Of a stretch of DNA of 64,000 nucleotides, positions 26,284 through 35,323 are shown one piece after another. The notes under the pieces are model-generated. The model ran no database searches. It saw nothing but the letters and a program-made list of their open reading frames with translations, and had not been told where the DNA came from. Positions within the stretch are counted from its first letter, which is position 1. Every line of letters starts with the position of its first letter. The position numbers and the translations under genes are program-made. This DNA comes from CAYRUD01 sp964427425. Its GTDB lineage: Bacteria > Chlamydiota > Chlamydiia > Chlamydiales > FEN-1388. The stretch lies in the NCBI GenBank assembly GCA_964427425.1, contig CAYRUD010000002.1:1-64000 (forward strand), given 5' to 3'.

Positions 26284-27738
26284 TTACTCTGTCGCAAGAT
26301 CAGTGCGTTCCAGAATATTTGGAAACAGATCATGGATGATATATTCAGGTAAGACCAAGCTATCCTTAAGTTTTGTTTCATCTAATTCTCTATGAATGAG
26401 ACTAAATGAGTATTTTAAGTCATCTTCTGTAAGGGATTTATTTTTAATGGCAGCAACCAGTTTCTTGAAACTGTCTTCAGGGTGTTGTTCACGTATTGTT
26501 TTGTTGATTGAATTCTCTTCAATCTTACCTTTGATGTAATTTCCTACTTTGATTCCAGTAACAGCGATACCTATACCGAATCCAATGCCTGCTAAAATAA
26601 GGGCAGTAGTTCCTCCTGTGAATACGGCCGATATTGCTAAGGCTCCACCGGTAACAACTAATGTCCCAGCAGCTAGTGCAATAACTGCGGATGTAAGCTT
26701 GCTTTTATGGATGTTACGTTCTTTTTGAAGCGACATCAGCTCAAGTTGGAGTATTGCTAATACAGCTTCATCTTTATCGCTTTTCTTTGATCCGTTTAAT
26801 TCAGTGCATAAATGCGACACATGGGCTATTTTCTTATCAAGGATGCGCATTTTTTTATACGAAGTGTATAAGCCGTGCACGCTTTTAGCCATATCTGCTA
26901 GGCCTAATGCTATAGTAAGGCTTCCAGCAACAGTTCCTAGTACAGTCGCAGCGGATTGCAGTCCAGTAAGTATATGAGGAGAAAGGGTTTTTAAATGGCC
27001 TCCTAAAGTTGCAGCTAAATGGACGCAGCTATTGGCAATATCGACCAAATCTTTTGGAATGCTTTTGCAGCTAAGCATCTCTTCTTTTGCCACGCTGATT
27101 TTCCCTTCGAGCTGCTTTTTTTTAGTTTCCAGCCTCAGTATTTCACTTCTAAAATGAGTATATGTCGTATTGTTTCTTAAATCTTCTGTTTCTTCGTTAG
27201 ACAATAGGTGTTTTTGGAGTGTTTCCGTTTGGCCTAAACACGCATTGGTATCCTTAAGTTCCGCTCGATACTTTATAATTTTAACGCCGTGGTAGATACT
27301 CTTTCCAATCTTCAATGCAATTAATGGGAGGGTAATTAGCCCCTTAGTAAATCCTAAGCCTATTTTAACATCCGCTGCAGCTTCATGAGGAAGACCGTGA
27401 GTTGTGCCTGCCACTACCTCGCAGATAAAATCAGTACTAGTCAGAACAGCGTCTTTTAAAGCGGATTTAAGACGAGTTTTTGTTGGGGGTTGGCTAATAA
27501 CGTTTTTAGTATTGCTTGAGCCTTTAGCTACTTCTTTAACTTTCTGGGATGTTGAGTCGTTGGGATTAGGAGTAACAGCCGTGGGAAGTGATGCCTGGGA
27601 TGATTCTGTAGATTGCTCGAGCGCACCCTGCGCAGCGGTTTGTGTTTTCGAATCACTAGGATTAAGCTGCTGTTGCGTTGTAGGCTGAGGAGTCGAAGAA
27701 GTAGGTGAATTGAGATTCGTTGGGTTTATATTGCTCAC
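26284..27738 (-). CDS. paralogous glycine-rich membrane protein B
   Basis: A 484-residue paralog of the gene at 24803-26173, reading in the same direction and just upstream. The N-terminus (1-~75) is rich in Ser, Thr, Gln and Pro (a disordered lead, compatible with but not proof of type III secretion). Hydrophobic segments: ~255-285 (HILTGLQSAATVLGTVAGSL) and ~345-400 (AVIALAAGTLVVTGGALAIS, LILAGIGFGIGIAVTGIKVG). The conserved C-terminal tail reads SFKKLVAAIKNKSLTEDDL and LPEYIIHDLFPNILE, against YQKIKASIDSKTL and PDLLIQNLYPNLVEE in copy A. Start codon GTG at 27738. The pair is a tandem duplication that includes the upstream region. Function unknown; membrane association is likely. Confidence 0.75.
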   Translation of the reverse strand: MSNINPTNLNSPTSSTPQPTTQQQLNPSDSKTQTAAQGALEQSTESSQASLPTAVTPNPNDSTSQKVKEVAKGSSNTKNVISQPPTKTRLKSALKDAVLTSTDFICEVVAGTTHGLPHEAAADVKIGLGFTKGLITLPLIALKIGKSIYHGVKIIKYRAELKDTNACLGQTETLQKHLLSNEETEDLRNNTTYTHFRSEILRLETKKKQLEGKISVAKEEMLSCKSIPKDLVDIANSCVHLAATLGGHLKTLSPHILTGLQSAATVLGTVAGSLTIALGLADMAKSVHGLYTSYKKMRILDKKIAHVSHLCTELNGSKKSDKDEAVLAILQLELMSLQKERNIHKSKLTSAVIALAAGTLVVTGGALAISAVFTGGTTALILAGIGFGIGIAVTGIKVGNYIKGKIEENSINKTIREQHPEDSFKKLVAAIKNKSLTEDDLKYSFSLIHRELDETKLKDSLVLPEYIIHDLFPNILERTDLATE

Positions 27739-27747
27739 AGCTTACAT

Positions 27748-27819
27748 CAAAGCTCCCTGATTTCACTCATTGATATCTAAAAAACTTCTTATATATGGCA
27801 CTTTCATTTCTTGAAAGAG
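27748..27819 (-). promoter_or_regulatory. upstream element shared with the neighbouring paralog (copy B)
   Basis: CTCTTTCAAGAAAT (27819-27806) and AGGGAGCTTTG (27758-27748) on the minus strand, at 81 and 20 bases from the GTG start; copy A has them at 79 and 18. The intervening sequence has diverged apart from a T-rich run (GAAGTTTTTT versus GACTTTTTGA), so the two boxes look constrained. Confidence 0.4.
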
Positions 27820-27845
27820 CACAGTCATAGAAGTTTTTTAAAATC

Positions 27846-29045
27846 TTAAATGAGGTCGGAAGCTATCTCGTCGTAGACGAGTCGGCCTCTTGGCGTAAGG
27901 ATGTAGAGCTTTCCTTGGATTTCATCATGGAAAGATTCAATGAGGCCAGTCTTTTCAAAGTATGAAAGAGCGGATGTAAAATCAGAAGAAAGGTCTTGGA
28001 CGTTATATTGCTTTTTTAGATCGTCAAGACTTATGCCGGTGAAGAGACGGAGCCCCACACAGAAGAGCTCTCGAACTCGAGCTTCTTCAGAAATAGAATC
28101 AATATCTTCATACTTTTGCTCGCCGCTTCGCATGTCATCTATGTATCGAGGAAGATCTGCGATATTCGAAAAACGGCAGTTTCCCATAAAGCTATACGCT
28201 GAAGGGCCAAATCCGTAGAACTCTCTGCCAGTCCAATAGCCAGTATTGTGCCTTGAGTGAAAAGGGGTGCGAGCGAAGGCTGAGATCTCGTACTGATGAA
28301 ATCCATATGAGAGAGCAATTTTTTGAGCTTCCTCATACATCTGAAGACCCACTTTTTCTGGCGGTCTTGCTTTTTCAAGCTCGTCTTTTTTTCGAAAGAA
28401 CGCAGTTTTCGGCTCAATCGTAAGGTTATAAAGAGATACGTGTGTGATCGGAAGTGAGAATGCTGAGTGAAGCGAGGCCTTCCAGGCGTCGAGAGATTGA
28501 TGAGGAAGGTCATACATGAGATCAATCGAGATATTCTCAATACCGGCTTTCCTAGCCCAGGAGATTACTGATTCAATGCGGTTTTTTGTGTGTGAGCGGC
28601 CAAGCAGCGAAAGTTCATTTTCATGAAATGATTGAACGCCAAAACTTAAGCGGTTGATTCCGGCTTCATGATAGAGTGAAAGAAGCTCAAAGTCGACCGA
28701 TTCAGGGTTGGCTTCAAGCGTGATTTCGCAATCGTCCGTTATCATTGAGGCTAGTTCCGAACGAATGGACTCATGAAACGCTTTGATTCTGTCAGGGCCA
28801 AACAGCGAAGGCGTTCCACCACCCCAGTAGATTGAGACCAATTTTTTCTGGGGTGGGAAACGTGATTTATTGATGTGAAGTTCATTGGTAAGAGCGCCCA
28901 AAAGGTCATCTTTTAGGCTCTCTTTATTCTCAAGTGAGGAGGGTTCCCTTACAACGTAGAAATGGCAGTAAGGGCATTTAGATCGGCACAGTGGTATATG
29001 GATATAGATGCTAAACGAGTCTTTATCACTCAAATTACCATTCAT
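27846..29045 (-). CDS. hemW: HemW-type radical SAM protein (coproporphyrinogen oxidase-like)
   Basis: HemW proteins are radical SAM enzymes related to oxygen-independent coproporphyrinogen III oxidase (HemN) and are now generally viewed as haem chaperones. From the start chosen here, the iron-sulfur motif is C20-R-S-K-C24-P-Y-C27 (YIHIPLCRSKCPYCHFY), followed by YWGGGTPSLFGP, ITLEANPESV, NRLSFGVQSFHENEL and SIDLMYDLPHQSL. A HemN_C-type winged-helix domain ends the protein (RVRELFCVGLRLFTGISL). I placed the start at ATG 29045, which overlaps the stop of the upstream gene (GAATGGTAA) and gives the usual ~399 residues; a longer frame open to 29243 runs in the antisense of low-complexity codons and is not credible. 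Synteny with CT052. Confidence 0.92.
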   Translation of the reverse strand: MNGNLSDKDSFSIYIHIPLCRSKCPYCHFYVVREPSSLENKESLKDDLLGALTNELHINKSRFPPQKKLVSIYWGGGTPSLFGPDRIKAFHESIRSELASMITDDCEITLEANPESVDFELLSLYHEAGINRLSFGVQSFHENELSLLGRSHTKNRIESVISWARKAGIENISIDLMYDLPHQSLDAWKASLHSAFSLPITHVSLYNLTIEPKTAFFRKKDELEKARPPEKVGLQMYEEAQKIALSYGFHQYEISAFARTPFHSRHNTGYWTGREFYGFGPSAYSFMGNCRFSNIADLPRYIDDMRSGEQKYEDIDSISEEARVRELFCVGLRLFTGISLDDLKKQYNVQDLSSDFTSALSYFEKTGLIESFHDEIQGKLYILTPRGRLVYDEIASDLI

Positions 29046-29553
29046 CTGCGTCAGGGTCCATGATTCCACCCCGTCTCCAGCGATTTCGATCGCTAAAGTA
29101 GGACTCGTCTTCTTCTTCCTCGTCGTCTTCGTCTTTCTTTCCTTCGCTTCTGTCTGACTCAGTGTAATCTTCATTATCGAAGACATCTTCTTCTGATTCA
29201 TCTGAAATCGAGGTTTCATCACTGATGTAGGTTTCCATATCAAAACCGCTATCAGTTAAACCTGAGCTTGATTCTGATAGGTCAATGTCAGGAATTGTTG
29301 GCATATCAGTATAGCCAGGCTTTCCAGTTGATCGCTTTGGAAGGACAAACTCTTCTGCTTCGCCGCCCTCTTTCAAGAATTGGAGTCTCTCTTTTTCCTC
29401 ATCGATTTTGCTTTGGAGGAGTCGGATTTCGTCTTTGTGTTTTTCCAAGTCTTTTTTGGGGACAAGGCCAAGCTGAAGCCATTGTTCGAGATCTTGTAGC
29501 TCGGATTCCAATTTTCGTAATCTTTCACTTTTAATAGGCTTCATGAGATACAT
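29035..29553 (-). CDS. acidic coiled-coil protein, CT053-like by position
   Basis: A 172-residue protein. Residues ~5-65 form a charged coiled coil (SERLRKLESELQDLEQWL, DEIRLLQSKIDEEKERLQFL). Residues ~95-155 are extremely acidic and Ser-rich (DESEEDVFDNEDYTESDRSE and a following D/E run), and the C-terminus reads NRWRRGGIMDPDADEW. No domain is recognised. It overlaps the start of hemW by 11 bases and is divergent from sucA, the same arrangement as CT053 between hemN and sucA in C. trachomatis, so it is probably a conserved chlamydial protein of unknown role. Met-4 is an alternative start. Confidence 0.8.
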   Translation of the reverse strand: MYLMKPIKSERLRKLESELQDLEQWLQLGLVPKKDLEKHKDEIRLLQSKIDEEKERLQFLKEGGEAEEFVLPKRSTGKPGYTDMPTIPDIDLSESSSGLTDSGFDMETYISDETSISDESEEDVFDNEDYTESDRSEGKKDEDDEEEEDESYFSDRNRWRRGGIMDPDADEW

Positions 29554-30003
29554 CTTTGGTTATAAAATATTTCACTATAAGGAGTAACTGAAATACGCCT
29601 TTTTATTCGCCAAGAAGAAGTGTTACGTTCAACCTCTTGTCATTTATAAAAGCTCATGTGCACTCAATGGCGCCAATTTGGCTCGGTAGATTCGAGATAT
29701 TGTGCCATTTAGCCTCTTTTTTTCTCACCTAATCAATTGCATACCAATTACAATTACAAAAATTGTATGCTAGGCTTGATGTAAGAGCTCTTTTTTAACT
29801 AGCCAGCTGAAGGTTACAAAGCCTTCATTAGGACCAATTATCCAAATTTGCATCTTCATATGCGCATCGCTCATTTTTCTTTAAGAATTTTTTTACTGTA
29901 TGTACAAGAAAAAAGAAGAATGAAGGGAAAGACGCGATTTTTTAAGCTTAGCTTATCTGATAGTAGCGTCTCTTTCTCATTTCACAAGCTTTCTCTTCGA
30001 TGA
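29554..30003. other. divergent intergenic region before sucA
   Basis: 450 bases between the CT053-like gene and sucA. No ORF, tRNA or strong hairpin was found. Both divergent promoters are expected here; several TTG/TATAAT-like words are present but none is convincing. Confidence 0.5.
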
Positions 30004-32649
30004 ATGAAAGGACTATCAGAAATGGCGCCTCTTTCAAGAGCATCTCTTCTATCAGAAATGGCACGCTTTCTCGAAGCTTCTCAGGAGAGGATCTCTTTCG
30101 AGGAGCTGAGTGCGATTACTCGCTTGGCTCAAAACGATGACTATAGTGAGCTATCCGGTCTTTCAACAGAAGATGCCTCCTTTTTTGGAAGTCTACTGAA
30201 ACGACATGTCCGCATGAGTGGGTGTCGTCCTTTTGATGGGCAACTTCCTGGAAAAATACCTGAAGCTATACAGAGTCACTTTCCTGATCTTGCGAGACTT
30301 TATGATCTGTATCAGAGTACAGAATTTGCTTTTGAGTATATACCGAATGAAAGCGAGCCCCCTAATAAAGGGGAAGCCATCTACGAAATCTATGAACGGT
30401 ACGCAGCTATGCCGTTTGAGGGCATAGCTAAAGTATATCAGAAAAGCTTCGATGAAGTCATAGCTGATTCGTATCAGTTTCTTCAAGAGGTAACAGCTTT
30501 CGAGCGATTTGTCCACACGAAATTCACTGGCCAAAAGAGGTTCTCAATCGAAGGATCTGAGAGCGCTCTTTATGCCCTTTATCTACTGAAACAGCTTTAC
30601 TTCCAAGAACAAAAGTCCCTAGTCATAGGCATGTCTCACCGTGGTCGTCTGGCTGCGATGGCAACGCTTTTCTCAAAGCCGCTTTCTTTGCTTTTCCTCG
30701 AGTTTATGGGAGAGGATGAAAACATAGACGAGAGCGGCAATGCTCCTCAGTTGGGAGATGTTAAGTATCATAAAGGCTACACTCACTCATCTTCTGAAAA
30801 TGGTCCTCATATTGTACTTCTCCCTAATGCGAGTCACTTAGAGTCGATTTATCCAATCGCACTAGGATATACGAAGGGCAAGCAAGAACTCGATGGTACA
30901 GATGCTTGGGCCCCAGTTATCTTTCATGGCGATGCAGCGTTTACAGGTCAAGGTGTCGTATATGAGACTCTTGAGATGAAAGACTTAAATGGCTTTCATG
31001 TTGGGGGAGCGATCCATGTTATTATTGATAACCAAGTAGGTTTTACAGCAACCCCTGAAGAAACTCGATCGACAGTAAGGCCTACAAATATTTTCGGATC
31101 ATTTTCAATACCTATCATTCACGTAAAAAATGATCACCCAGCGTTTCTTTTAAAAGCTGCTGTCATAGCCTTTCAAATTCGTCAGCAATTCTCAATAGAT
31201 GTTGCGATTAGGGTCTTGGGAACTCGAAAATGGGGGCATAATGAAGGGGATGACCCAACATTTACTCAGCCTCAGTTGTACAAGAAGACGATAGCCTCTG
31301 TAAATCCGGCCTTTGAAATCTTTCAAAGTGTGACTAAATTATCAGACGTTACCTGCAATCAAATATCAGCTCAAATTCAGAAGAAGCTCTACGCTGAATA
31401 CTCAAAAGCAGAAGAGATTAGTACTAAGAAGCAGAAATCAAAGCAATCAACATCCCCTCAGGCTCCTCGATTAAAAAGAGACTATTTATCTGAGGATGTT
31501 TTCAAAAATGTACAAAAGGCTCTTTCATTGCCTGTTGGATTTCATATCCATCCAAAAGTGAAAGCGTTCTTTGAAAAAAGGCAGCAACTTTTACAAGCCC
31601 ATGGGATAAAAGCCCTTCTTGATTGGTCTTTTGCCGAATTTGTTGCATTTTCTTCCATCGTATCATCGGGCTTAAAGCTTCGTCTTGTTGGCCAAGACGT
31701 TGAGCGGGGAACCTTCACACATAGGCATGCGACTGTAGTCGATCAAGAAACAGAAGAGGAATGGTCACCGCTTTCTCAGCTCGGAGATTTTGAAGTATTC
31801 AACTCAATTGTCTCTGAGTATGGCGCTTTAGGATTTGAATATGGCTTTTCGCTCGCGCTTCAAGATAAAGGTCTTGTAATCTGGGAGGCACAGTTCGGCG
31901 ATTTTGCGAATGGAGCCCAGATTATCATTGATCAGTATCTCACCGCAGGCTACGAGAAGTGGGGAGCCAAATCAAATCTTGTCCTCCTTCTACCACATGG
32001 ATATGAAGGACAAGGTCCTGAACATTCTTCATGTCGTCTTGAGCGTTTTTTAAGCCTTGCCGCAAATAACAACCTCACCATTGCCTATCCTTCAAGGCCT
32101 TCGACGTATGCCCAATTACTCATGAGGCAATCTTCTGCTATGTCCCCACTGATTGTTCTCACTCCGAAGGCTATGCTCCGCGACTCTCGAGCCGTAAGCT
32201 CATTCTCAGAGTGCTTTGATACCAAGCTGTCTTGTGTTGCCATCATGAATGAGAATTCAATCAATCCTGAAACGGTAAGAGTAGTTCTTGTCTCTACAGG
32301 AAAGTTTGCGTACGAGTTGGTCAGTTTTCTTGAGAAAGAGCGAAGGGCAGATACTGCCGTTATTTCAATAGAGATCTTGTATCCATTTCCTGAAAGTGAC
32401 TTACAAGCAATCCTTCATCGATTTTCTCATGTAACACATATCATATGGGCTCAAGAAGAGCCTGTAAATATGGGAGCTCTCCCATATATGCGTAACTGTT
32501 TAATGGATTTAACTCGAAATATTGAAGGGATAAAACTCTCCTTTATTGGGCGAGGGGAGAGCTCTTCACCTGCGACAGGGTATCATGCGCTTCACGACCG
32601 AGAGCAAGAAAAGCTTTTAAATCAGATTCATTCACTTATTAATGAGTAA
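30004..32649 (+). CDS. sucA: 2-oxoglutarate dehydrogenase E1
   Basis: An 881-residue thiamine diphosphate enzyme that decarboxylates 2-oxoglutarate in the TCA cycle and succinylates the lipoyl group of E2. Motifs: KRFSIEGSESALYAL, GMSHRGRLAAMATL (active-site region), GDAAFTGQGVVYETLEMKDL (TDP-binding GD..., with the partner asparagine in IDNQVGFTATPEETRST), and the C-terminal transketolase part with RGTFTHRHATV, YGALGFEYGFSLA, WEAQFGDFANGAQ and LLPHGYEGQGPEHSSCRLER. Met-7 (30022) is an alternative start, with AAAGGA (30007-30012) upstream. sucB follows 6 bases later. Contains one copy of TTATCAGACGTTA (31339-31351). Corresponds to CT054. Confidence 0.97.
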   Translation: MKGLSEMAPLSRASLLSEMARFLEASQERISFEELSAITRLAQNDDYSELSGLSTEDASFFGSLLKRHVRMSGCRPFDGQLPGKIPEAIQSHFPDLARLYDLYQSTEFAFEYIPNESEPPNKGEAIYEIYERYAAMPFEGIAKVYQKSFDEVIADSYQFLQEVTAFERFVHTKFTGQKRFSIEGSESALYALYLLKQLYFQEQKSLVIGMSHRGRLAAMATLFSKPLSLLFLEFMGEDENIDESGNAPQLGDVKYHKGYTHSSSENGPHIVLLPNASHLESIYPIALGYTKGKQELDGTDAWAPVIFHGDAAFTGQGVVYETLEMKDLNGFHVGGAIHVIIDNQVGFTATPEETRSTVRPTNIFGSFSIPIIHVKNDHPAFLLKAAVIAFQIRQQFSIDVAIRVLGTRKWGHNEGDDPTFTQPQLYKKTIASVNPAFEIFQSVTKLSDVTCNQISAQIQKKLYAEYSKAEEISTKKQKSKQSTSPQAPRLKRDYLSEDVFKNVQKALSLPVGFHIHPKVKAFFEKRQQLLQAHGIKALLDWSFAEFVAFSSIVSSGLKLRLVGQDVERGTFTHRHATVVDQETEEEWSPLSQLGDFEVFNSIVSEYGALGFEYGFSLALQDKGLVIWEAQFGDFANGAQIIIDQYLTAGYEKWGAKSNLVLLLPHGYEGQGPEHSSCRLERFLSLAANNNLTIAYPSRPSTYAQLLMRQSSAMSPLIVLTPKAMLRDSRAVSSFSECFDTKLSCVAIMNENSINPETVRVVLVSTGKFAYELVSFLEKERRADTAVISIEILYPFPESDLQAILHRFSHVTHIIWAQEEPVNMGALPYMRNCLMDLTRNIEGIKLSFIGRGESSSPATGYHALHDREQEKLLNQIHSLINE
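31339..31351 (+). repeat. copy 2 of 13-mer TTATCAGACGTTA
   Basis: Exact copy inside sucA, read in the frame Leu-Ser-Asp-Val. Confidence 0.6.
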
Positions 32650-32655
32650 TTAACA

Positions 32656-33783
32656 ATGAGTTCTTCCGAAGTATCTACAAAAGAAATTGTAATTCCTTCA
32701 TTCGGAGAGTCAATCCGAGAGGTAAGGCTTGCAAGACTCATCATTCCAACAAACACGAAAGTGTCTCAAGATCAAGAGATAGCTGAAATCGAGACCGATA
32801 AACTAAGCCAAACTCTCTATGCGCCTTCTGAGGGGATTCTTATATGGAATATAAGAGAGGGCGAGACAGTCCCGATAGGCGCTCTTGTTGCACGTATAGA
32901 GACTGTAGGATCTTCTCTTAAGCATGAAACAGCTCCAGTAAGTGATTCTGTTTTTACTTTCTCGTTAGAGCCACAAGAAGAAGCTCCGGATATCCTTATT
33001 AAAGAGCAGAAGGATGATGCAACAGTATTATCAGACGTTAAAAGCGCTACAATCCCAATCCAAGCAAAGGGAAGCATCGAGCAAAAAGGCTTTAAGAGAA
33101 AGCCTATGTCATCAGTTCGGCGAGTGATTGCTCAGCGTCTCAAGGAAGTAAAAGATACAACTGCTATGCTGACAACGTTTAATGAAGTCGATATGCATCG
33201 TATTATTGAAATACGTGAGACGTACAAACAACAGTTCATGGATCGATTTCAAGTAAAGTTGGGCTTTATGTCCTTCTTCGTGAAAGCTGTCGTTGTGGCT
33301 CTTAAGCAGTCTCCAATCGTCAATTCATTTATAGATGGGACGGACATCGTAGAGCCTGACTCCATTGATATAGGTGTTGCCGTATCAACCGAAAAGGGCG
33401 TTGTCGTTCCAGTCATCCGTAATGCCGATATCTTAAGCTATGCAGAGATTGAGAAGGAAATTCAAGGAGCTGCAGAAAGAGCGAGATCTGGGAAATTACG
33501 CATTGAAGAGCTGCAAGGAGGAACATTTACGATTACGAATGGAGGGGTTTTTGGATCTCTTCTGTCAACTCCAATCCTAAACCCACCACAGAGCGCGATT
33601 TTAGGGATGCACGCTATTCAAAAGAGAGCGGTTGTTGTCGATGATCAGATCGTGATTCGGCCAATGATGTATCTTGCGCTCAGCTATGATCACAGGTTAT
33701 TAGACGGCCAGGATGCTGTCTCATTCTTAGTGACAATAAAAAAAGAACTCGAAGATCCCGATAGACAGCTTTTAGGGCTCTAA
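32656..33783 (+). CDS. sucB: 2-oxoglutarate dehydrogenase E2, dihydrolipoamide succinyltransferase
   Basis: A 375-residue E2 that transfers succinyl groups to CoA. The lipoyl domain covers residues ~9-83 with lipoylated Lys-49 (AEIETDKLSQTLYAP). A short linker follows, with no clear peripheral subunit-binding domain visible: after the ~85-150 linker the catalytic domain begins directly (KRKPMSSVRRVIAQRLKEVK). Catalytic-domain landmarks are TTFNEVDMHRIIEIR, TFTITNGGVFGSLLSTPI and the active-site LSYDHRLLDGQDAVSFL. At 375 residues it is somewhat short for the family, in line with the missing E3-binding domain. It is 6 bases after sucA. Contains TTATCAGACGTTA at 33028-33040. Confidence 0.96.
   Translation: MSSSEVSTKEIVIPSFGESIREVRLARLIIPTNTKVSQDQEIAEIETDKLSQTLYAPSEGILIWNIREGETVPIGALVARIETVGSSLKHETAPVSDSVFTFSLEPQEEAPDILIKEQKDDATVLSDVKSATIPIQAKGSIEQKGFKRKPMSSVRRVIAQRLKEVKDTTAMLTTFNEVDMHRIIEIRETYKQQFMDRFQVKLGFMSFFVKAVVVALKQSPIVNSFIDGTDIVEPDSIDIGVAVSTEKGVVVPVIRNADILSYAEIEKEIQGAAERARSGKLRIEELQGGTFTITNGGVFGSLLSTPILNPPQSAILGMHAIQKRAVVVDDQIVIRPMMYLALSYDHRLLDGQDAVSFLVTIKKELEDPDRQLLGL
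33028..33040 (+). repeat. copy 3 of 13-mer TTATCAGACGTTA
   Basis: Exact copy inside the sucB linker region, read in the frame Leu-Ser-Asp-Val. Confidence 0.6.
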
Positions 33784-33792
33784 ATAAAGAAG

Positions 33793-33819
33793 GAGACTGT
33801 GAGATCACACAGTCTCTTT
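33793..33819 (+). terminator. terminator after sucAB, overlapping the end of the DUF502 gene
   Basis: GAGACTGTG (33793-33801) and CACAGTCTC (33808-33816) form a perfect 9-bp stem followed by TTTA, ten bases past the sucB stop. The hairpin includes the stop codon of the convergent gene at 33805-34470, so one element may serve both directions. Confidence 0.75.
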
Positions 33820-34470
33820 ATAGCTTCTCATGCTTCCAACAACGTGAGGCGCTTGAGAAGTGCCACAGGAGATCACCCACTTCATTCCCTCGTCAGTCGG
33901 AATATCGGTATATTGGACGACTTCTTTCGGGAAAAAGAGGAGATAGCCGACAGTTGGATTGGGAGTTCCAGGCACAAGAACGCTTACGAATTTTTGCTCG
34001 CCATGGCTTGGAAGCTGTAACTCGTTTGTGATAAGGCCCATTGTCCTTTGTGTTTTTGAAGGAAATGGAACCCATACAACTTGAGAAAATCTCTTTGAGT
34101 CTTCTTTAAAGAGGATATTGGTAAAGTCCTTACACGATTTGTAGATTTTATTCACAAACGGCATCGCAAGTAGGATGTTGTCAAAAATGGCTACAATCCA
34201 TCTTACAAAGAACCACTCGCCTAGCATACCAATAATGTAGACACCGAGCGCAATTGCCAAGAGAATAAGGATAGTTGATAAGATAGAAACTGCTTGTGTT
34301 TCTGAAAGTGAAAGGAAACCACCGTTTTGGAAAAGGCCTGTGCTATGAAGCCATGAACGAGTCATTGATTGGAATGGCCCTGTTGCGATGCCAATAACTG
34401 CTGAGACTATCCACCACGTGACAACAAGGGGAAGAAGAATGATAAGTCCCGTAAAGAACCTTTGTTTCAT
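33805..34470 (-). CDS. DUF502 family membrane protein
   Basis: A 221-residue DUF502 family protein. Two membrane segments are visible near residues 5-30 (FFTGLIILLPLVVTWWIVSAV) and ~60-90 (VSILSTILILLAIALGVYIIGM), followed by a soluble part with the family features MPFVNKIYKSCKDFTNIL, FSQVVWVPFPSKTQRTMGLIT, SVLVPGTPNPTVGYLLFFPKE and MKWVISCG. It overlaps its paralog upstream by four bases (33805-34470 starts inside the end of 34467-35162), so the pair is translationally coupled. DUF502 proteins have no established biochemical role. The stop codon lies inside the hairpin shared with sucB. Confidence 0.87.
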   Translation of the reverse strand: MKQRFFTGLIILLPLVVTWWIVSAVIGIATGPFQSMTRSWLHSTGLFQNGGFLSLSETQAVSILSTILILLAIALGVYIIGMLGEWFFVRWIVAIFDNILLAMPFVNKIYKSCKDFTNILFKEDSKRFSQVVWVPFPSKTQRTMGLITNELQLPSHGEQKFVSVLVPGTPNPTVGYLLFFPKEVVQYTDIPTDEGMKWVISCGTSQAPHVVGSMRSYKETV

Positions 34471-35162
34471 TCGCCAATCTCCTTGATGGAAATTTCCTCA
34501 GCTTTCAGCGTTTGTAGTGTCTTCGACGTAGGGGTAAATCCATTTGCCTTGCTGTTAGGATCGATTAATACACCGCAAGAGATAACATATCTTAAAGCAG
34601 TCTCTACAGACATCTCAATAGGGATCACTTCGTCTGCGTTATACATAACGAGATAGCCAGATGTAGGGTTTGGCGTGGTCGGTACAAACACTGGAATTCT
34701 CTCGCCCATAATTTCATCGCCAGTCAAAAGACCTATGCTCATGCATCCTGGGTTAGGAAAGGGGACTAGGACAACTTGCTTAAAAGCCTTATTATCAGAC
34801 GTGAATATGGTTTGGATAAGCTCTTGGGATGTTTTGTAGACACTACTAATAACAGGAATCTTATGAAGAATAGAGTCGCCGATCTTAATAACATATCTGA
34901 ATAAGAAATATCTCGTGACGGCGCCTATAGTTATGATTGCGCCACCTAAGAATACAAGGATCAACAGCTGACTTGTCACTTTAAGAACTTGTTGAGAGCT
35001 TAAAAAAAGAAAGCTCGTTCCTTTTAGTCCAACTGTAGACAAAACTTCTTCTGTAATTCCTAAGAAGGGCTGAGTTAGAAAGCTGATAACAAAACCGACT
35101 ATCCAAAGTGTCATAGCCAATGGTAATAGGATCGCAAGTCCCGTGAAGAGATGCCGTTTCAT
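34467..35162 (-). CDS. DUF502 family membrane protein (paralog)
   Basis: A 231-residue paralog of the next gene downstream. Membrane segments lie at residues ~5-30 (LFTGLAILLPLAMTLWIVGF) and ~62-92 (LILVFLGGAIITIGAVTRYF). The soluble part carries the same landmarks: IPVISSVYKTSQELIQTIF, FKQVVLVPFPNPGCMSIGLL, PVFVPTTPNPTSGYLVMYNA, and LRYVISCG. Its C-terminal tail (KTLQTLKAEEISIKEIGE) is longer and more charged than that of the neighbour. The ATG of the downstream copy overlaps its stop. The minus-strand gene carries an 11-base match to the 13-mer at 34792-34802, on the + strand of the window. Confidence 0.87.
   Translation of the reverse strand: MKRHLFTGLAILLPLAMTLWIVGFVISFLTQPFLGITEEVLSTVGLKGTSFLFLSSQQVLKVTSQLLILVFLGGAIITIGAVTRYFLFRYVIKIGDSILHKIPVISSVYKTSQELIQTIFTSDNKAFKQVVLVPFPNPGCMSIGLLTGDEIMGERIPVFVPTTPNPTSGYLVMYNADEVIPIEMSVETALRYVISCGVLIDPNSKANGFTPTSKTLQTLKAEEISIKEIGE
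34792..34802 (+). repeat. 11-base partial copy of TTATCAGACGTTA
   Basis: TTATCAGACGT followed by GAA instead of TA, antisense to the DUF502 gene (coding strand reads Thr-Ser-Asp-Asn). Confidence 0.45.
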
Positions 35163-35323
35163 GTATTATCCCGGATGCTCCTTGTAACAGATAAGGCAAT
35201 GAATTTCTATCCAAGCCGGATATACCGCGTATTCTACTGAAGCTGTACGTATTGGAGCAAGTAAAGCTCTGTCATGAGTGACAGTATTTTTACCTTACTC
35301 AGCTCTAAGAGAGCCTTTTACCT

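Noticed and set aside
27846..29243. A longer hemW reading with 66 extra N-terminal residues.
   Set aside because: The extra part is antisense-like low complexity opposite the acidic tail of the upstream gene; the ATG at 29045 overlapping the upstream stop gives the normal family length.
29554..30003. Possible tRNA or small RNA in the spacer before sucA.
   Set aside because: No cloverleaf, no CCA-adjacent acceptor stem and no strong hairpin with a T-tract were found.
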